From the NCBI GenBank assembly GCA_025997215.1, contig BNUH01000020.1:1-44187 (forward strand): a DNA stretch of 44,187 nucleotides. Direction: 5' to 3'. Positions 16,119 to 24,239 of the stretch are shown one piece after another. Position 1 is the first letter of the stretch. Every line of letters begins with the position of its first letter. The notes under the pieces are model-generated. The model did no database searches, had not been told where the DNA came from, and worked only from the letters and a program-made list of their open reading frames with translations. The translations under genes and the position numbers were made by a program. The stretch comes from Clostridia bacterium (GTDB lineage: Bacteria; Bacillota_A; Clostridia; Christensenellales; Aristaeellaceae).

Positions 16119-17183
16119 CTAATACGCCCCAGCTCGTTTAGCCGCTTCAATAATCGCAGTAAAATCAGACAAACTCACATTCTCTGGGATCGAGTGATCC
16201 GACGCGAATATATACCCGCCATTCTGCTTGACCACGGGCACGACGCGCTCTATTTCAGCGATGATCTGGTCGGGCTTATCCCATAGAACCGCGTTGATGC
16301 CGCCGTGCAACAGCAGTTTGTCGCCATAGGTTTTCTTGATGAATATGGGATCCATGCCCGCCTTGACTTCTAGAGGGTTCAAGCCGTCTACGCCAATCTC
16401 GATGAGTTCTGGGATGATGGGCAGGATGTTGCCGCAGGAATGCAGATGCACCTTCACGCCGTGCGCGTGTGCCCAGTCGCAGGCGCGCTTGTGCACGGGC
16501 TTGAGCAGCTCGCGGTACATGGTCAGCGAGAAGAATTGGTGATCCTTGTAGCCCATATCGTCCGGCCACTCGATCTCGTCGAACGTGTATCCTGCCTCCC
16601 ATATCCGATCCAGCCAGGCCAGGCTGACATCCAGCTCGGTGTTGAACATGTCCACGCACCATTCGGGTTCATCCGCCAGCGCCATCAATATCCGCTCGGT
16701 GCCGCAGAACCATGAGTGCGTCACGTCGAATCCGAACCATGTGCCTGCGCGGATCCAGCGGCCATCCTTGCGCCAGATGGGGTACTCGCGCTTGAGCCGA
16801 TCCCAATCGACACGATTCTCGCCCACCAACATGCGCGGCTTGGCATCGCGCCAGGTTTCCGGCGAAACGACGGTGAAATCCAGGAATTCCGGTGTCGAAC
16901 CATGCTTCGTCCAGTTGCGCAGCGTCACACCCCATGGCGTTGTGGTGATACGGTACTCGTCCGTCTCCTCCAACACCTGTTCGGGGTAACGCGGGCTGTT
17001 GTCGATCCATATATGCGGCGTATTGTCCAGGTCGAAGTGCTGGATGTAGTCGCGGCTGGGCATGCCTTCGGCAACCCAGCGATCGATGGTCTCCTTCCAT
17101 GGAGAATCCAGGATGGGCACGCGGTCGGCGTCGCGGTGATCGTACATGCGCTTGAAGCGCTCGTGGGATGTCAGTGGCGTCAT
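16119..17183 (-). CDS. Uroporphyrinogen-decarboxylase (URO-D) family protein, methyltransferase-like
   Basis: A TIM-barrel protein of the URO-D superfamily, which holds true HemE and many corrinoid-linked methyltransferases of the MtaA/MtbA type. Visible landmarks are SHERFKRMYDHRDADRVPI at the start, a central DDMGYKDHQFFSLTMYRELLKP, then VKVHLHSCGNILPIIPELIEIGVDGLNPLEV and a late GGYIFASDHSIPENVS. The H-x-C segment (HLHSCGN) is the zinc-ligand-like motif of the methyltransferase branch rather than HemE. The ATG at 17183 is chosen because AGGAGG lies ten bases upstream; a longer frame upstream lacks a site. It is single, with its own promoter, and has no corrinoid protein nearby. In gut Clostridia such solitary genes often accompany sugar metabolism, but the substrate is unknown. 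Confidence 0.75.
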   Translation of the reverse strand: MTPLTSHERFKRMYDHRDADRVPILDSPWKETIDRWVAEGMPSRDYIQHFDLDNTPHIWIDNSPRYPEQVLEETDEYRITTTPWGVTLRNWTKHGSTPEFLDFTVVSPETWRDAKPRMLVGENRVDWDRLKREYPIWRKDGRWIRAGTWFGFDVTHSWFCGTERILMALADEPEWCVDMFNTELDVSLAWLDRIWEAGYTFDEIEWPDDMGYKDHQFFSLTMYRELLKPVHKRACDWAHAHGVKVHLHSCGNILPIIPELIEIGVDGLNPLEVKAGMDPIFIKKTYGDKLLLHGGINAVLWDKPDQIIAEIERVVPVVKQNGGYIFASDHSIPENVSLSDFTAIIEAAKRAGAY

Positions 17184-17219
17184 ATGGGTTAATCCTCCTA
17201 GATCGTGCAAGATAATGCC

Positions 17220-17248
17220 ACTATATATTAATGCTTGCCATATTTCAA
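17220..17248 (-). promoter_or_regulatory. Leftward promoter of the URO-D family gene
   Basis: TTGAAA (17248-17243), a 17-bp spacer and TATAGT (17225-17220) on the minus strand lie about 20 bp before the ribosome site AGGAGG at 17198-17193. Confidence 0.7.
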
Positions 17249-17324
17249 CCCGGCGTCGATGAAGCGCAGACAGTTGGGCGTTGCTGTCCAGCAGGAGCCA
17301 ACGGAGCAACCAAAGTGAACAGGC

Positions 17325-17356
17325 AAAGCGGTACGCACTAAACTGCGTACCGCTTT
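17325..17356 (-). terminator. Hairpin overlapping the murG stop codon
   Basis: AAAGCGGTACGCA (17325-17337) and TGCGTACCGCTTT (17344-17356) form a perfect 13-bp stem whose 6-nt loop contains the murG stop codon. The leftward transcript has only a short UUU at the base of the stem. It is a likely terminator that uses coding sequence for one arm. Confidence 0.65.
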
Positions 17357-18405
17357 ATCTCTTGTAATACCCCGTCGATGCCGTTGCTAATCGGCTCGGC
17401 GTTCATTTTCGACTTGATGGAATCTTTTTCGCGGAATAAATCCTGTAAGGCGTTGGTTAGGTTATCCGATGTCATGGATTCCTGTTCTAATACCTTTGCA
17501 AAGCCGCGCTCTTCAAACGACTTGGCGTTGAGAATCTGGTCACCGCGGCTGGCGCCTAGCGGATACGGAACCAGCAGCGACGGGATTCGCAGCGCTAGGA
17601 TTTCGCTTAGCGCGTTTGCGCCGGCTCTGGACAGCATGATGTCCGTCGCGGCCAGCGCGTCGGGCAGTTGCGCGTCCAGGTACTCGAATTGACGGTAGCC
17701 GACGGTCTTGGTCAGCTTGGGATCGACGTTACCCTTGCCTGTTATGTGAAGTATGTCGAATTGGCGCAGCAGGTTTGGCAGCGCCTCGCGTAAGGCCGCG
17801 TTCACACTGGCCGCGCCTGTGCTGCCGCCCATCATGAGCAATACGGGCTTTGCGCCGTTGAATCCCGCCAGCGCGAGGCCTTTTTGGCGATTGCCGTCGA
17901 ATAGCGTTTCACGCAGCGGCGTGCCCGTGTAGACGCCCTTTGCGCCGATGGCCTTGGCCGCTTCGGGGAATGTGGTGCACACCGCCTTCGCGAAGGGTGC
18001 GGTGATCCTGTTCGCCAAGCCCGGTGTGATGTCGCTCTCGTGCAGCACAACGGGGATCCGGTGCAGAAACGCTCCGTACACAACAGGCACCGACACGAAC
18101 CCGCCCTTGCTGAAGACTACGTTTGGCCGGATCTGGCCTACGAGCGCGAAGGCCTTGCCTACGCCACCTATCACTTTGAAGGGGTCGGTCAGGTTTTTGA
18201 TGTCGAAGTAGCGGCGCAGCTTCCCGCTGGGCACGGTGTGGAACGCCACACCCGGCACCGCGCTGATCAGCTTGCGTTCAATGCCGTCGGCCGTGCCGAT
18301 GTAGTGGATTTCCCAGCCGTCCGCTTTCAGGTGCGGAATGAGGGCCAGGTGCGGCGTCACATGCCCGGCAGTGCCGCCGCCCGTCAGGATGATTCTTTTG
18401 GACAT
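17338..18405 (-). CDS. murG: UDP-GlcNAc:undecaprenyl-PP-MurNAc-pentapeptide GlcNAc transferase (MurG)
   Basis: Makes lipid II from lipid I at the inner face of the membrane during peptidoglycan synthesis. The N-terminal GT28 domain has the glycine-rich LTGGGTAGHVTPHLAL, the family hallmark, and VVFSKGGFVSVPVV. The C-terminal domain has LLMMGGSTGAASVN and the donor-binding MLSRAGANALSEILALRIPSLLVPYP. The length of 355 aa is normal. The ATG at 18405 lies eight bases after the proS stop, so it is probably cotranscribed with proS. It is away from any mur/fts cluster. Some Clostridia carry a second MurG-like copy, so whether it is the only one in the genome is not visible. Confidence 0.93.
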   Translation of the reverse strand: MSKRIILTGGGTAGHVTPHLALIPHLKADGWEIHYIGTADGIERKLISAVPGVAFHTVPSGKLRRYFDIKNLTDPFKVIGGVGKAFALVGQIRPNVVFSKGGFVSVPVVYGAFLHRIPVVLHESDITPGLANRITAPFAKAVCTTFPEAAKAIGAKGVYTGTPLRETLFDGNRQKGLALAGFNGAKPVLLMMGGSTGAASVNAALREALPNLLRQFDILHITGKGNVDPKLTKTVGYRQFEYLDAQLPDALAATDIMLSRAGANALSEILALRIPSLLVPYPLGASRGDQILNAKSFEERGFAKVLEQESMTSDNLTNALQDLFREKDSIKSKMNAEPISNGIDGVLQEIKRYAV

Positions 18406-18413
18406 AATACCTC

Positions 18414-19877
18414 TTAATACGCCTTCGCGAAATACATCACATGCTTGGCGGGCTTGCCGCAGTGGACACAGGTATCCGCGAATGGTGTCTGATCGAAGGG
18501 CATATTCCGCGTGCCTGCGCCGGATTTAGCCTTGATCTCATCCTCGCAGGATGTTTCGCCGCACCACATCGCCTTGGCGAAACCGCGCTGTACGACCTCC
18601 GTCAGCCGCTCGAACGTGGTGACGGTCTCCGTTCGATCCTGCATGAACGCCTTGGCTGTGTCGAACATGCCCTGCTGGATCGTCTTTAGCAGCGCCTTGA
18701 CCGTCTCCGCAATGCCGTCGATCGAAACGGTTTCTTTTTCATAATTGTCGCGGCGGACGCAAACCGTCTGGTTCGCGGCCAGGTCGCGCGGTCCGATCTC
18801 CAGGCGGATGGGTACGCCCTTCAGTTCCCAATCGTTGAACTTGAATCCCGGGCTGACGGTATCCCGGTCGTCAAACTTCACCCGGATGCCCGCCGCCGTC
18901 AGCGTGTCGGCGACGGCCTTCGCGCCTTCGAGGACGCCTTCCTTATGCTGGGCGACGGGGACGACCACCACTTGGATGGGCGCGATCTGTGGCGGCAGCT
19001 TCAGGCCGCGCTCGTCGCCGTGCGCCATGATCAGCGCGCCGATCAGCCGCGTCGAGGTTCCCCACGACGTCCCGAATGGATGCGTCAGCACTCCATCCCT
19101 CGAAAGGAATTTTATGTCGTAAGTCTTGGTAAAATTCGTGCCGAAGTTGTGGGACGTGCCTGCCTGGAGCGACTTGCCGTCCTGCATCATGGCCTCGACG
19201 GAATACGTGGCTTGCGCTCCGGCGAACTTTTCGGATTCGCTCTTGCGGCCCGTGTAAACGGGCATCGCGATGGCATCCTCGCAGGTCTCACGGTAGACCT
19301 CCAGCATTTGAAGCGTCTCGTCCTGCGCTTCCTCGGCGGTCTCATGGAGCGTGTGGCCTTCCTGCCACCAGAATTCAGCCGTGCGCAGGAATGGCCGCGT
19401 CGTCTTTTCCCAGCGCATGACCGAACACCATTGGTTGTACTTGAACGGCAGATCGCGCCAGGAGTGCAGCCACTTCGCGTACATCACGCCGAAGAGCACC
19501 TCGCTAGTGGGGCGGATCGCCAGTTTCTCGGGCAGGACTTCCTTGCCGCCCATGGTTACCCAGGCCACCTCCGGCGCAAAGCCCTCGACGTGTTCCGCTT
19601 CCTTCATCAGCAGGCTTTCAGGGATCAGCATGGGCATCATCACGTTTTCGTGGCCTGTCGCGTGGAATCGGCTATCCAATTCATGCTGGATGCGCTCCCA
19701 GATCGCACAACCATACGGCTTAACGACCATGCAGCCGCGGATCGGCGCGTAGTCCATCAAGTCGGTCAGCGTCACCACATCGGTGTACCACTGCGCGAAG
19801 TCCACGTCTCGTGGGGTTAAATGTTGGACGAATCCGTCCTTTTTACCAGAATCCTTAGAATCCTTCTTGTCTGCCAT
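18414..19877 (-). CDS. proS: Prolyl-tRNA synthetase, archaeal/eukaryote-like type (ProS)
   Basis: Charges tRNA-Pro with proline. The protein is of the shorter archaeal/eukaryotic-type ProRS found in many Clostridia: it lacks the editing insertion and ends in a Cys-rich zinc-like domain (CGETSCED, then CVHCGKPAKHVMYFAKAY, with the aromatic C-terminus typical of this type). Class II motifs are seen in WERIQHELD (motif 1), RWEKTTRPFLRTAEFWWQEGH (motif 2) and GTSWGTSTRLIGALIMAHGDE (motif 3). An anticodon-binding domain with VVVPVAQHKEG follows. The ATG at 19877 follows a GGAGGG site. A T-box leader upstream places it under control of uncharged tRNA-Pro. murG follows in the same direction. Confidence 0.95.
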   Translation of the reverse strand: MADKKDSKDSGKKDGFVQHLTPRDVDFAQWYTDVVTLTDLMDYAPIRGCMVVKPYGCAIWERIQHELDSRFHATGHENVMMPMLIPESLLMKEAEHVEGFAPEVAWVTMGGKEVLPEKLAIRPTSEVLFGVMYAKWLHSWRDLPFKYNQWCSVMRWEKTTRPFLRTAEFWWQEGHTLHETAEEAQDETLQMLEVYRETCEDAIAMPVYTGRKSESEKFAGAQATYSVEAMMQDGKSLQAGTSHNFGTNFTKTYDIKFLSRDGVLTHPFGTSWGTSTRLIGALIMAHGDERGLKLPPQIAPIQVVVVPVAQHKEGVLEGAKAVADTLTAAGIRVKFDDRDTVSPGFKFNDWELKGVPIRLEIGPRDLAANQTVCVRRDNYEKETVSIDGIAETVKALLKTIQQGMFDTAKAFMQDRTETVTTFERLTEVVQRGFAKAMWCGETSCEDEIKAKSGAGTRNMPFDQTPFADTCVHCGKPAKHVMYFAKAY

Positions 19878-19932
19878 GCCAATGCCCTCCCTATATGATT
19901 ATTGCCAGAATAACCCAGTCGTATACCGGGAT

Positions 19933-20203
19933 AAAAAAACGCTCCGCCCTTAATCAAAGGGGCGAAGCGCTGCTAACGCTCACGGTACCACCCAATTTGG
20001 CGCGAATGCGCCGCCTCTTAATCCTTTTAACGGTGGATATCCGCCGACCTTTCGATTCACACGGGATGAATCCTCGGCCGGGACGCTGGCCATTACGCCC
20101 TGAAAAGTGGGAAGACGCTCCGTCTGCCGCGCAGTTCGCACCAAGCCCGCGCTCTCTTGGGGGCAGACAATGGAACCGTCCGCTTTTCCGTCAAAGAGTA
20201 TAA
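19933..20203 (-). ncRNA. T-box riboswitch (tRNA-Pro type) upstream of proS
   Basis: The 401-bp gap before proS (19878-20279) holds a classical T-box leader. On the minus strand an AGAGAGCG stem I start appears at about 20155, the T-box sequence GGGTGGTACCG lies at 19993-19983, and it is followed by a terminator: a 10-bp stem (19969-19960 with 19949-19940, one G-U pair) and seven U (19939-19933). A CCC triplet (20111-20109) in a likely specifier loop would match proline. Binding of uncharged tRNA-Pro is expected to stop termination and switch on proS. The T-box call is strong, the specifier position moderate. Confidence 0.88.
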
Positions 20204-20209
20204 TAGAAT

Positions 20210-20238
20210 ATTATATGCCGACGGAACCGTTTGCACAA
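20210..20238 (-). promoter_or_regulatory. Promoter of the proS T-box leader
   Basis: TTGTGC (20238-20233), a 17-bp spacer and TATAAT (20215-20210) on the minus strand lie just upstream of the T-box RNA and just past the nitroreductase stop. Confidence 0.65.
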
Positions 20239-20279
20239 GGCTTATGCTCAACGAATTCTGCACGGAATATTTGGTATAT

Positions 20280-20855
20280 TTATACAACTGTCAGCAGTTC
20301 ATCCAACGATTTGCGCGACTTCGCCCGCACCGCCGTGTTCTTTGGATAGCCCAGCGCGATGAAGTACGCGATCTGCGCCGTGTCCGGCAGATCAAGTATC
20401 TCACGAATCTTCGGCCTGTCGAACAGCCCGATAATGCACGAGCCTAACCCCTGCTCCGTCGCGGCGAAGCACGCGGTCGCGGCCGCGCCGCCGATGTCGC
20501 CCTTCGCGAAGTACTGCCCGTCGACGATCCCGGCGAGTTGCGCCATCAGTTTCGCGGGCGTCTCGCATATGAGCAGGATGGCCTTGACGTCCTTGAGGAA
20601 GCCGTTGATGCCCATCACTTGGCCGCACGGCGCGATCTGCGCGACCTTATCCGGAGATTCTACGAGTATAAACTTCCACGGCTGGCTGTTGCATCCGCTG
20701 GGCGCGAGGCGCGCTGCCTCAACCACGCGAAGCAGCGTCTCATGGCTGATCGGCTGATCCGAAAAACTGCGGCAGCTCTGCCGCTGTCCGCACAATTCCA
20801 TGAACGGCGAGGTCTGATCGATGGCGGGCATGACGGCGGGTATGGTGGTTTGCAT
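20280..20855 (-). CDS. Nitroreductase-family FMN protein
   Basis: Reduces nitro compounds, quinones or similar with NAD(P)H, as a cytoplasmic FMN dimer. Landmarks are RQSCRSFSDQPIS near residue 25 (phosphate/FMN contact), RLAPSGCNSQPWKFILV near 50, and the GGAAATACFAATEQGLGSCIIG helix near 120. The length of 191 aa is usual for the compact clostridial members. The ATG at 20855 follows AGGAGG. It runs between mnmE and proS on the same strand, with no obvious metabolic link. The natural substrate cannot be told. Confidence 0.88.
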   Translation of the reverse strand: MQTTIPAVMPAIDQTSPFMELCGQRQSCRSFSDQPISHETLLRVVEAARLAPSGCNSQPWKFILVESPDKVAQIAPCGQVMGINGFLKDVKAILLICETPAKLMAQLAGIVDGQYFAKGDIGGAAATACFAATEQGLGSCIIGLFDRPKIREILDLPDTAQIAYFIALGYPKNTAVRAKSRKSLDELLTVV

Positions 20856-20888
20856 TGTGAATTCCTCCTAAAATAGTCTTGAATAATC

Positions 20889-22277
20889 TCACTTACCTAC
20901 GCAAAACGTGCTGAATATTGAATCCAGTACGGCTTCGTCAGCAGATTCACCTGTGATGGCCGAAAGTGAATGGAGCGCGCCGCGCAGATCGATCGCCGCT
21001 AAATCCAACGCCGCGCCATGCAAATCCGGTAGACGGAGGTTGGCCGCCGCCTCGCGTAACGCTTGCGCCGCCTCACGCGCCGATTCGACATGGCGCGCGC
21101 TGGTGAGCGTCGCGGATTCAGGCGTCAATGCCGATGCGCGTTCGGCTAACAATTCCCGCAAAGCGTCCAACCCTTCGCCCGTTTTCGCGCTGATGGATAG
21201 CCGCGGCGCGTCTGGCGTAATCGTGTCGAATATAGTTGAATCGGCGGCGATACCTAAATCCGACTTATTCAACAGGATCACTCGGCGTCCCTCCGGCAGT
21301 TCTGCCGTGGGCCGGGCGTATTCAATGGGAATGGGTTCCGACGCGTCGAACAGTATCAACGCTAAATCGGCTTGTGCCAGCCGTGAACGCGCTCGTTCAA
21401 CGCCAATCAGTTCAACAGGATCATCCGTATCACGCAATCCCGCCGTATCCGACAGGTTTACTCGGATACCCGCGACGTTCAACTCGGCGGTGAGTACGTC
21501 GCGCGTCGTGCCTGGGGTTTGATGGACGATCGCACGGTCTTCAGCCAGCAACGCGTTGAGCAGCGAGGATTTTCCGGCGTTGGGCGGTCCGGCAATCACC
21601 GCGTCAAGGCCATCGTCTAGGATGCGTCCTGCCAGCGAATCGCACGCATGGATCAGTTTATGCGCGAGTTCGTCCGCACAGTCCGCGACATGCGCCGCCG
21701 TTTCGGTTTCCTCCACCTCGTCCGGGAAGTCGACGGCGGCCTCGATAGCCGCCAGCAGTTTTATCAATTCGTCGGAGATATCTTTGGCAAACTTTGATAC
21801 GCCGCCATTTAGCTGGCGTACCGCCGCACGCGCCGCCGCTTCACCGCGCGCTCCTATCAGCCGCATCACGGCCTCGGCCTGCGCCAAGTCGATGCGGCCA
21901 TTCTCGAACGCGCGCCGCGTGAATTCCCCCGGCTGGGCTGGCCTCGCACCGTGCGCCAGTGCCGCCGCCAATACCCGACTAGTTACAGCAACACCACCGT
22001 GGCAATGAATCTCCGCCACATCCTCACGCGTGAACGATCGCGGCGCGCGCATAAGCACGGCCATGGCTTCATCTATGACTTCATCACTATTTATAACCCA
22101 TCCGAATACCAGAACATGGCTGTCCCATTCCGTACGACCGTCCGCGCGCCGGAATACCGCGCGCAATACCCGCTCCGCGTCTGATCCGCTTATACGCAGC
22201 ACAGCGACGCCGCCCACACCCGGCGGGGTTGCGAACGCAGCGATGGTTTCAGAAATGGTTTCAGTTATTTCAGACAT
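20889..22277 (-). CDS. mnmE: tRNA uridine-5-carboxymethylaminomethyl modification GTPase (MnmE/TrmE)
   Basis: With MnmG installs the cmnm5 group on wobble uridine of several tRNAs. The N-terminal folate-binding domain starts DTIAAFATPP-like (here ETIAAFATPPGVGGVAVLRISG). An inserted Ras-like G domain shows GPPNAGKSSLLN near residue 232, DTAGLRDT and NKSD. The C-terminus ends in FCVGK, keeping the catalytic Cys of the FC(I/V)GK motif. The start overlaps the ychF stop by eight bases, so the two are translationally coupled. Length is normal at 462 aa. MnmG is not in the window. Confidence 0.95.
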   Translation of the reverse strand: MSEITETISETIAAFATPPGVGGVAVLRISGSDAERVLRAVFRRADGRTEWDSHVLVFGWVINSDEVIDEAMAVLMRAPRSFTREDVAEIHCHGGVAVTSRVLAAALAHGARPAQPGEFTRRAFENGRIDLAQAEAVMRLIGARGEAAARAAVRQLNGGVSKFAKDISDELIKLLAAIEAAVDFPDEVEETETAAHVADCADELAHKLIHACDSLAGRILDDGLDAVIAGPPNAGKSSLLNALLAEDRAIVHQTPGTTRDVLTAELNVAGIRVNLSDTAGLRDTDDPVELIGVERARSRLAQADLALILFDASEPIPIEYARPTAELPEGRRVILLNKSDLGIAADSTIFDTITPDAPRLSISAKTGEGLDALRELLAERASALTPESATLTSARHVESAREAAQALREAAANLRLPDLHGAALDLAAIDLRGALHSLSAITGESADEAVLDSIFSTFCVGK

Positions 22278-23364
22278 TGAACCTGAACAGAGTCACATCC
22301 CCGTCCTTCATGACGTAATCTTTGCCCTCCGAACGGATCAAACCCTTCTCGCGGCACGCGGCCATGGTGCCTTCGCGCGTCAACGCGTCGAACGCCACCA
22401 CCTCCGCGCGTATGAACCCGCGTTCAAAGTCCGTGTGAATCTTCCCGGCGGCTTGCGGCGCGCGCATACCCTTAGTTATTGTCCACGCACGGCACTCGTC
22501 CGCGCCAGCCGTCAGGAATGAGATTAATCCCAATAGTTTGTAGCTGGCTTTGGCAAATCTATCCAAACCCGACTGACCGATGCCCAATTCTTCCAGGAAC
22601 ATAGTCTTCTCATCCGCGTCCATCACGGCAATCTCGGATTCCACGCGCGCGGATATGACCAGCAGTTCCGCGCCTTCGGACGCCGCCAGCGCGCGCATCT
22701 CCTTGACGAAGGGCACGCCGTCCTCCGGTTTACCCACGTCGGTTTCGGCAATGTTCGCGGCGTAGAGCACGGGCTTGTCGGTCAGCAGGAACCAGCCGCG
22801 CGCTATGGCCTGTTCCTCATCGTTCATCTGTAGTGTTCGCAGAGGTTTCTCCTGCTCCAGATGGATTCGCGCGCGTTCGGCCAGCGCTATCTCGGCGGCC
22901 GTTTTCGCGTCGGGCTTCTGGGTTTTCTTGGCGCGTTCCAGGCGGTGGGATACTGTCTCCAAATCCGCGAGGATCAGTTCCAGCGTGACAATCGCCGCGT
23001 CACGCGTGGGATCGACGCTGCCATCCACGTGCAGCACGTTCGAATCCTCGAAGCAACGCACCACGTGCACCAGCGCGTCGGCCTCGCGGATATGCGACAG
23101 GAATTTATTCCCCAGCCCCTCGCCCCGGCTCGCGCCCTTAACCAGCCCCGCGATGTCCACGAATTCGACATACGCATACGTCGTCTTCTTCGGATGGAAC
23201 ATCTCGGCCAGAGCGTCCACGCGATGATCCGGAACAGCCGCGACGCCCGTATTCGGCTCGATCGTGCAGAATGGGTAGTTCGCAGCCTCCGCGCCAGCCT
23301 GGGTGATCGCGTTGAACAGGGTGGACTTGCCGACGTTCGGCAGCCCGATAACGCCGCATTTCAT
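22270..23364 (-). CDS. ychF: Ribosome-binding P-loop ATPase YchF/OLA1 family
   Basis: Obg-like P-loop protein that binds ATP rather than GTP and associates with ribosomes. Motifs are GLPNVGKSTLFNAIT at residues 7-21, DIAGLVKGASRGEGLGNKFLSHIREADALVHVVRCF, and NIAETD, which replaces the usual NKxD of GTPases as expected for YchF. A central coiled-coil (residues about 130-195) and the C-terminal TGS domain (FLTAGADECRAWTITKGMRAPQAAGKIH through FIRAEVVAFD) complete the family plan. The length of 364 aa is standard. It lies upstream of mnmE with overlapping ends. Confidence 0.95.
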   Translation of the reverse strand: MKCGVIGLPNVGKSTLFNAITQAGAEAANYPFCTIEPNTGVAAVPDHRVDALAEMFHPKKTTYAYVEFVDIAGLVKGASRGEGLGNKFLSHIREADALVHVVRCFEDSNVLHVDGSVDPTRDAAIVTLELILADLETVSHRLERAKKTQKPDAKTAAEIALAERARIHLEQEKPLRTLQMNDEEQAIARGWFLLTDKPVLYAANIAETDVGKPEDGVPFVKEMRALAASEGAELLVISARVESEIAVMDADEKTMFLEELGIGQSGLDRFAKASYKLLGLISFLTAGADECRAWTITKGMRAPQAAGKIHTDFERGFIRAEVVAFDALTREGTMAACREKGLIRSEGKDYVMKDGDVTLFRFNV

Positions 23365-23399
23365 ATAGTAATAACCTCCCGTGTGAACATTCTACGGCG

Positions 23400-24209
23400 T
23401 TATTTACCCAGCGACCTCATAATATTTATGAAGTGTGCGAACACAATCCCCGGTTCCTCCAGCGTCAGATCCCACCGCTTAACCCATTCCAGAGAATAGA
23501 AATCCTTATAACCATTATCCTCTAATAACCCAACCGCTTCCTCGAACGGCACGTCGCCATAACCCGGCAGCGCATACCGGACGGTGTCGCCCTCCATCCG
23601 CGAATCCTTCAGGTGGACATGGTGGATATACTGGCCGAGGTTATCCAGCGTGACGCGCGGCTTCTCACCGTGGTATCTGTAAGGATGGTGAACATCCCAC
23701 AGCGCTTGCACGGATGGATTGTTAACTTTTTCTAACAATCGCGCCAGCTTCTCGCTGTCAGACCAGATGCCATGCGTTTCCATCAGCAAGGTTACGCCAG
23801 CGGCCTGGGCCTGTTCGCCGAATTGTTGGGCCTGTTCGCGCACGAAGCTTTCATCGACAACGCCCATCGGCTGCGGGACGGCAGCTGCGCCCATTATGCG
23901 TATATAAGGAACACCCAGCGCCTTGGCCAGCTTGATGTAGGCGGCGACCTCAGTCGCAGTGCGCGCGGCGGCGGCGCGGTCGTGGATCGTGCATTCAGAC
24001 GCCAGGCACGGTATAGTGAGGTGGAGCTTATCCAGCTGGGCGCGAGTGCCCGCTATCGCATCCGGCGCGAACTGTGGGATGGAAGGCGCGGAGATGTCCG
24101 CACCGATGCCGCGCACCTCGATGCCGTTATAGCCCAAGTCGCGCGCCGTGCTCGTGATATCCTGCCAGCTCCATCTGGGACAGCCGAGGGTTGAGAAACT
24201 TATCTTCAT
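23400..24209 (-). CDS. Sugar phosphate isomerase/epimerase family protein (xylose-isomerase-like TIM barrel)
   Basis: AP_endonuc_2 superfamily barrel, whose members isomerise or epimerise sugars and inositols using a divalent metal. Visible are the start MKISFSTLGCPRWSW, the first-strand GYNGIEVRGI, GVTLLMETHGIWSD (metal-ligand Glu), VQALWDVHHPYRYHGE (Asp-x-x-His) and VHLKDSRMEGD (His and Asp). These are the usual metal ligands. I use the ATG at 24209 because AAGGTGG stands before it; another ATG 18 bases upstream lacks a site. It is followed at once by ychF and preceded by the phosphoglycerate mutase gene, all leftward. The substrate is unknown. Confidence 0.82.
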   Translation of the reverse strand: MKISFSTLGCPRWSWQDITSTARDLGYNGIEVRGIGADISAPSIPQFAPDAIAGTRAQLDKLHLTIPCLASECTIHDRAAAARTATEVAAYIKLAKALGVPYIRIMGAAAVPQPMGVVDESFVREQAQQFGEQAQAAGVTLLMETHGIWSDSEKLARLLEKVNNPSVQALWDVHHPYRYHGEKPRVTLDNLGQYIHHVHLKDSRMEGDTVRYALPGYGDVPFEEAVGLLEDNGYKDFYSLEWVKRWDLTLEEPGIVFAHFINIMRSLGK

Positions 24210-24239
24210 ATCACATTCCACCTTCAAACAACAGATCTA

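Noticed and set aside
15911..16150. Leftward 79-codon frame over the hairpin chain
   Set aside because: It would be translated from stem-loop repeats and overlaps the 3' end of the URO-D gene in another frame; more likely a repeat than a protein.
16119..17183. HemE (haem pathway uroporphyrinogen decarboxylase)
   Set aside because: The H-x-C segment and flanks match the methyltransferase-like branch, the HemE N-terminal RPVW-type signature is absent, and no hem genes are adjacent.
18945..19820. Rightward 291-codon frame opposite proS
   Set aside because: Arg/His-rich shadow of a G+C-rich synthetase gene.
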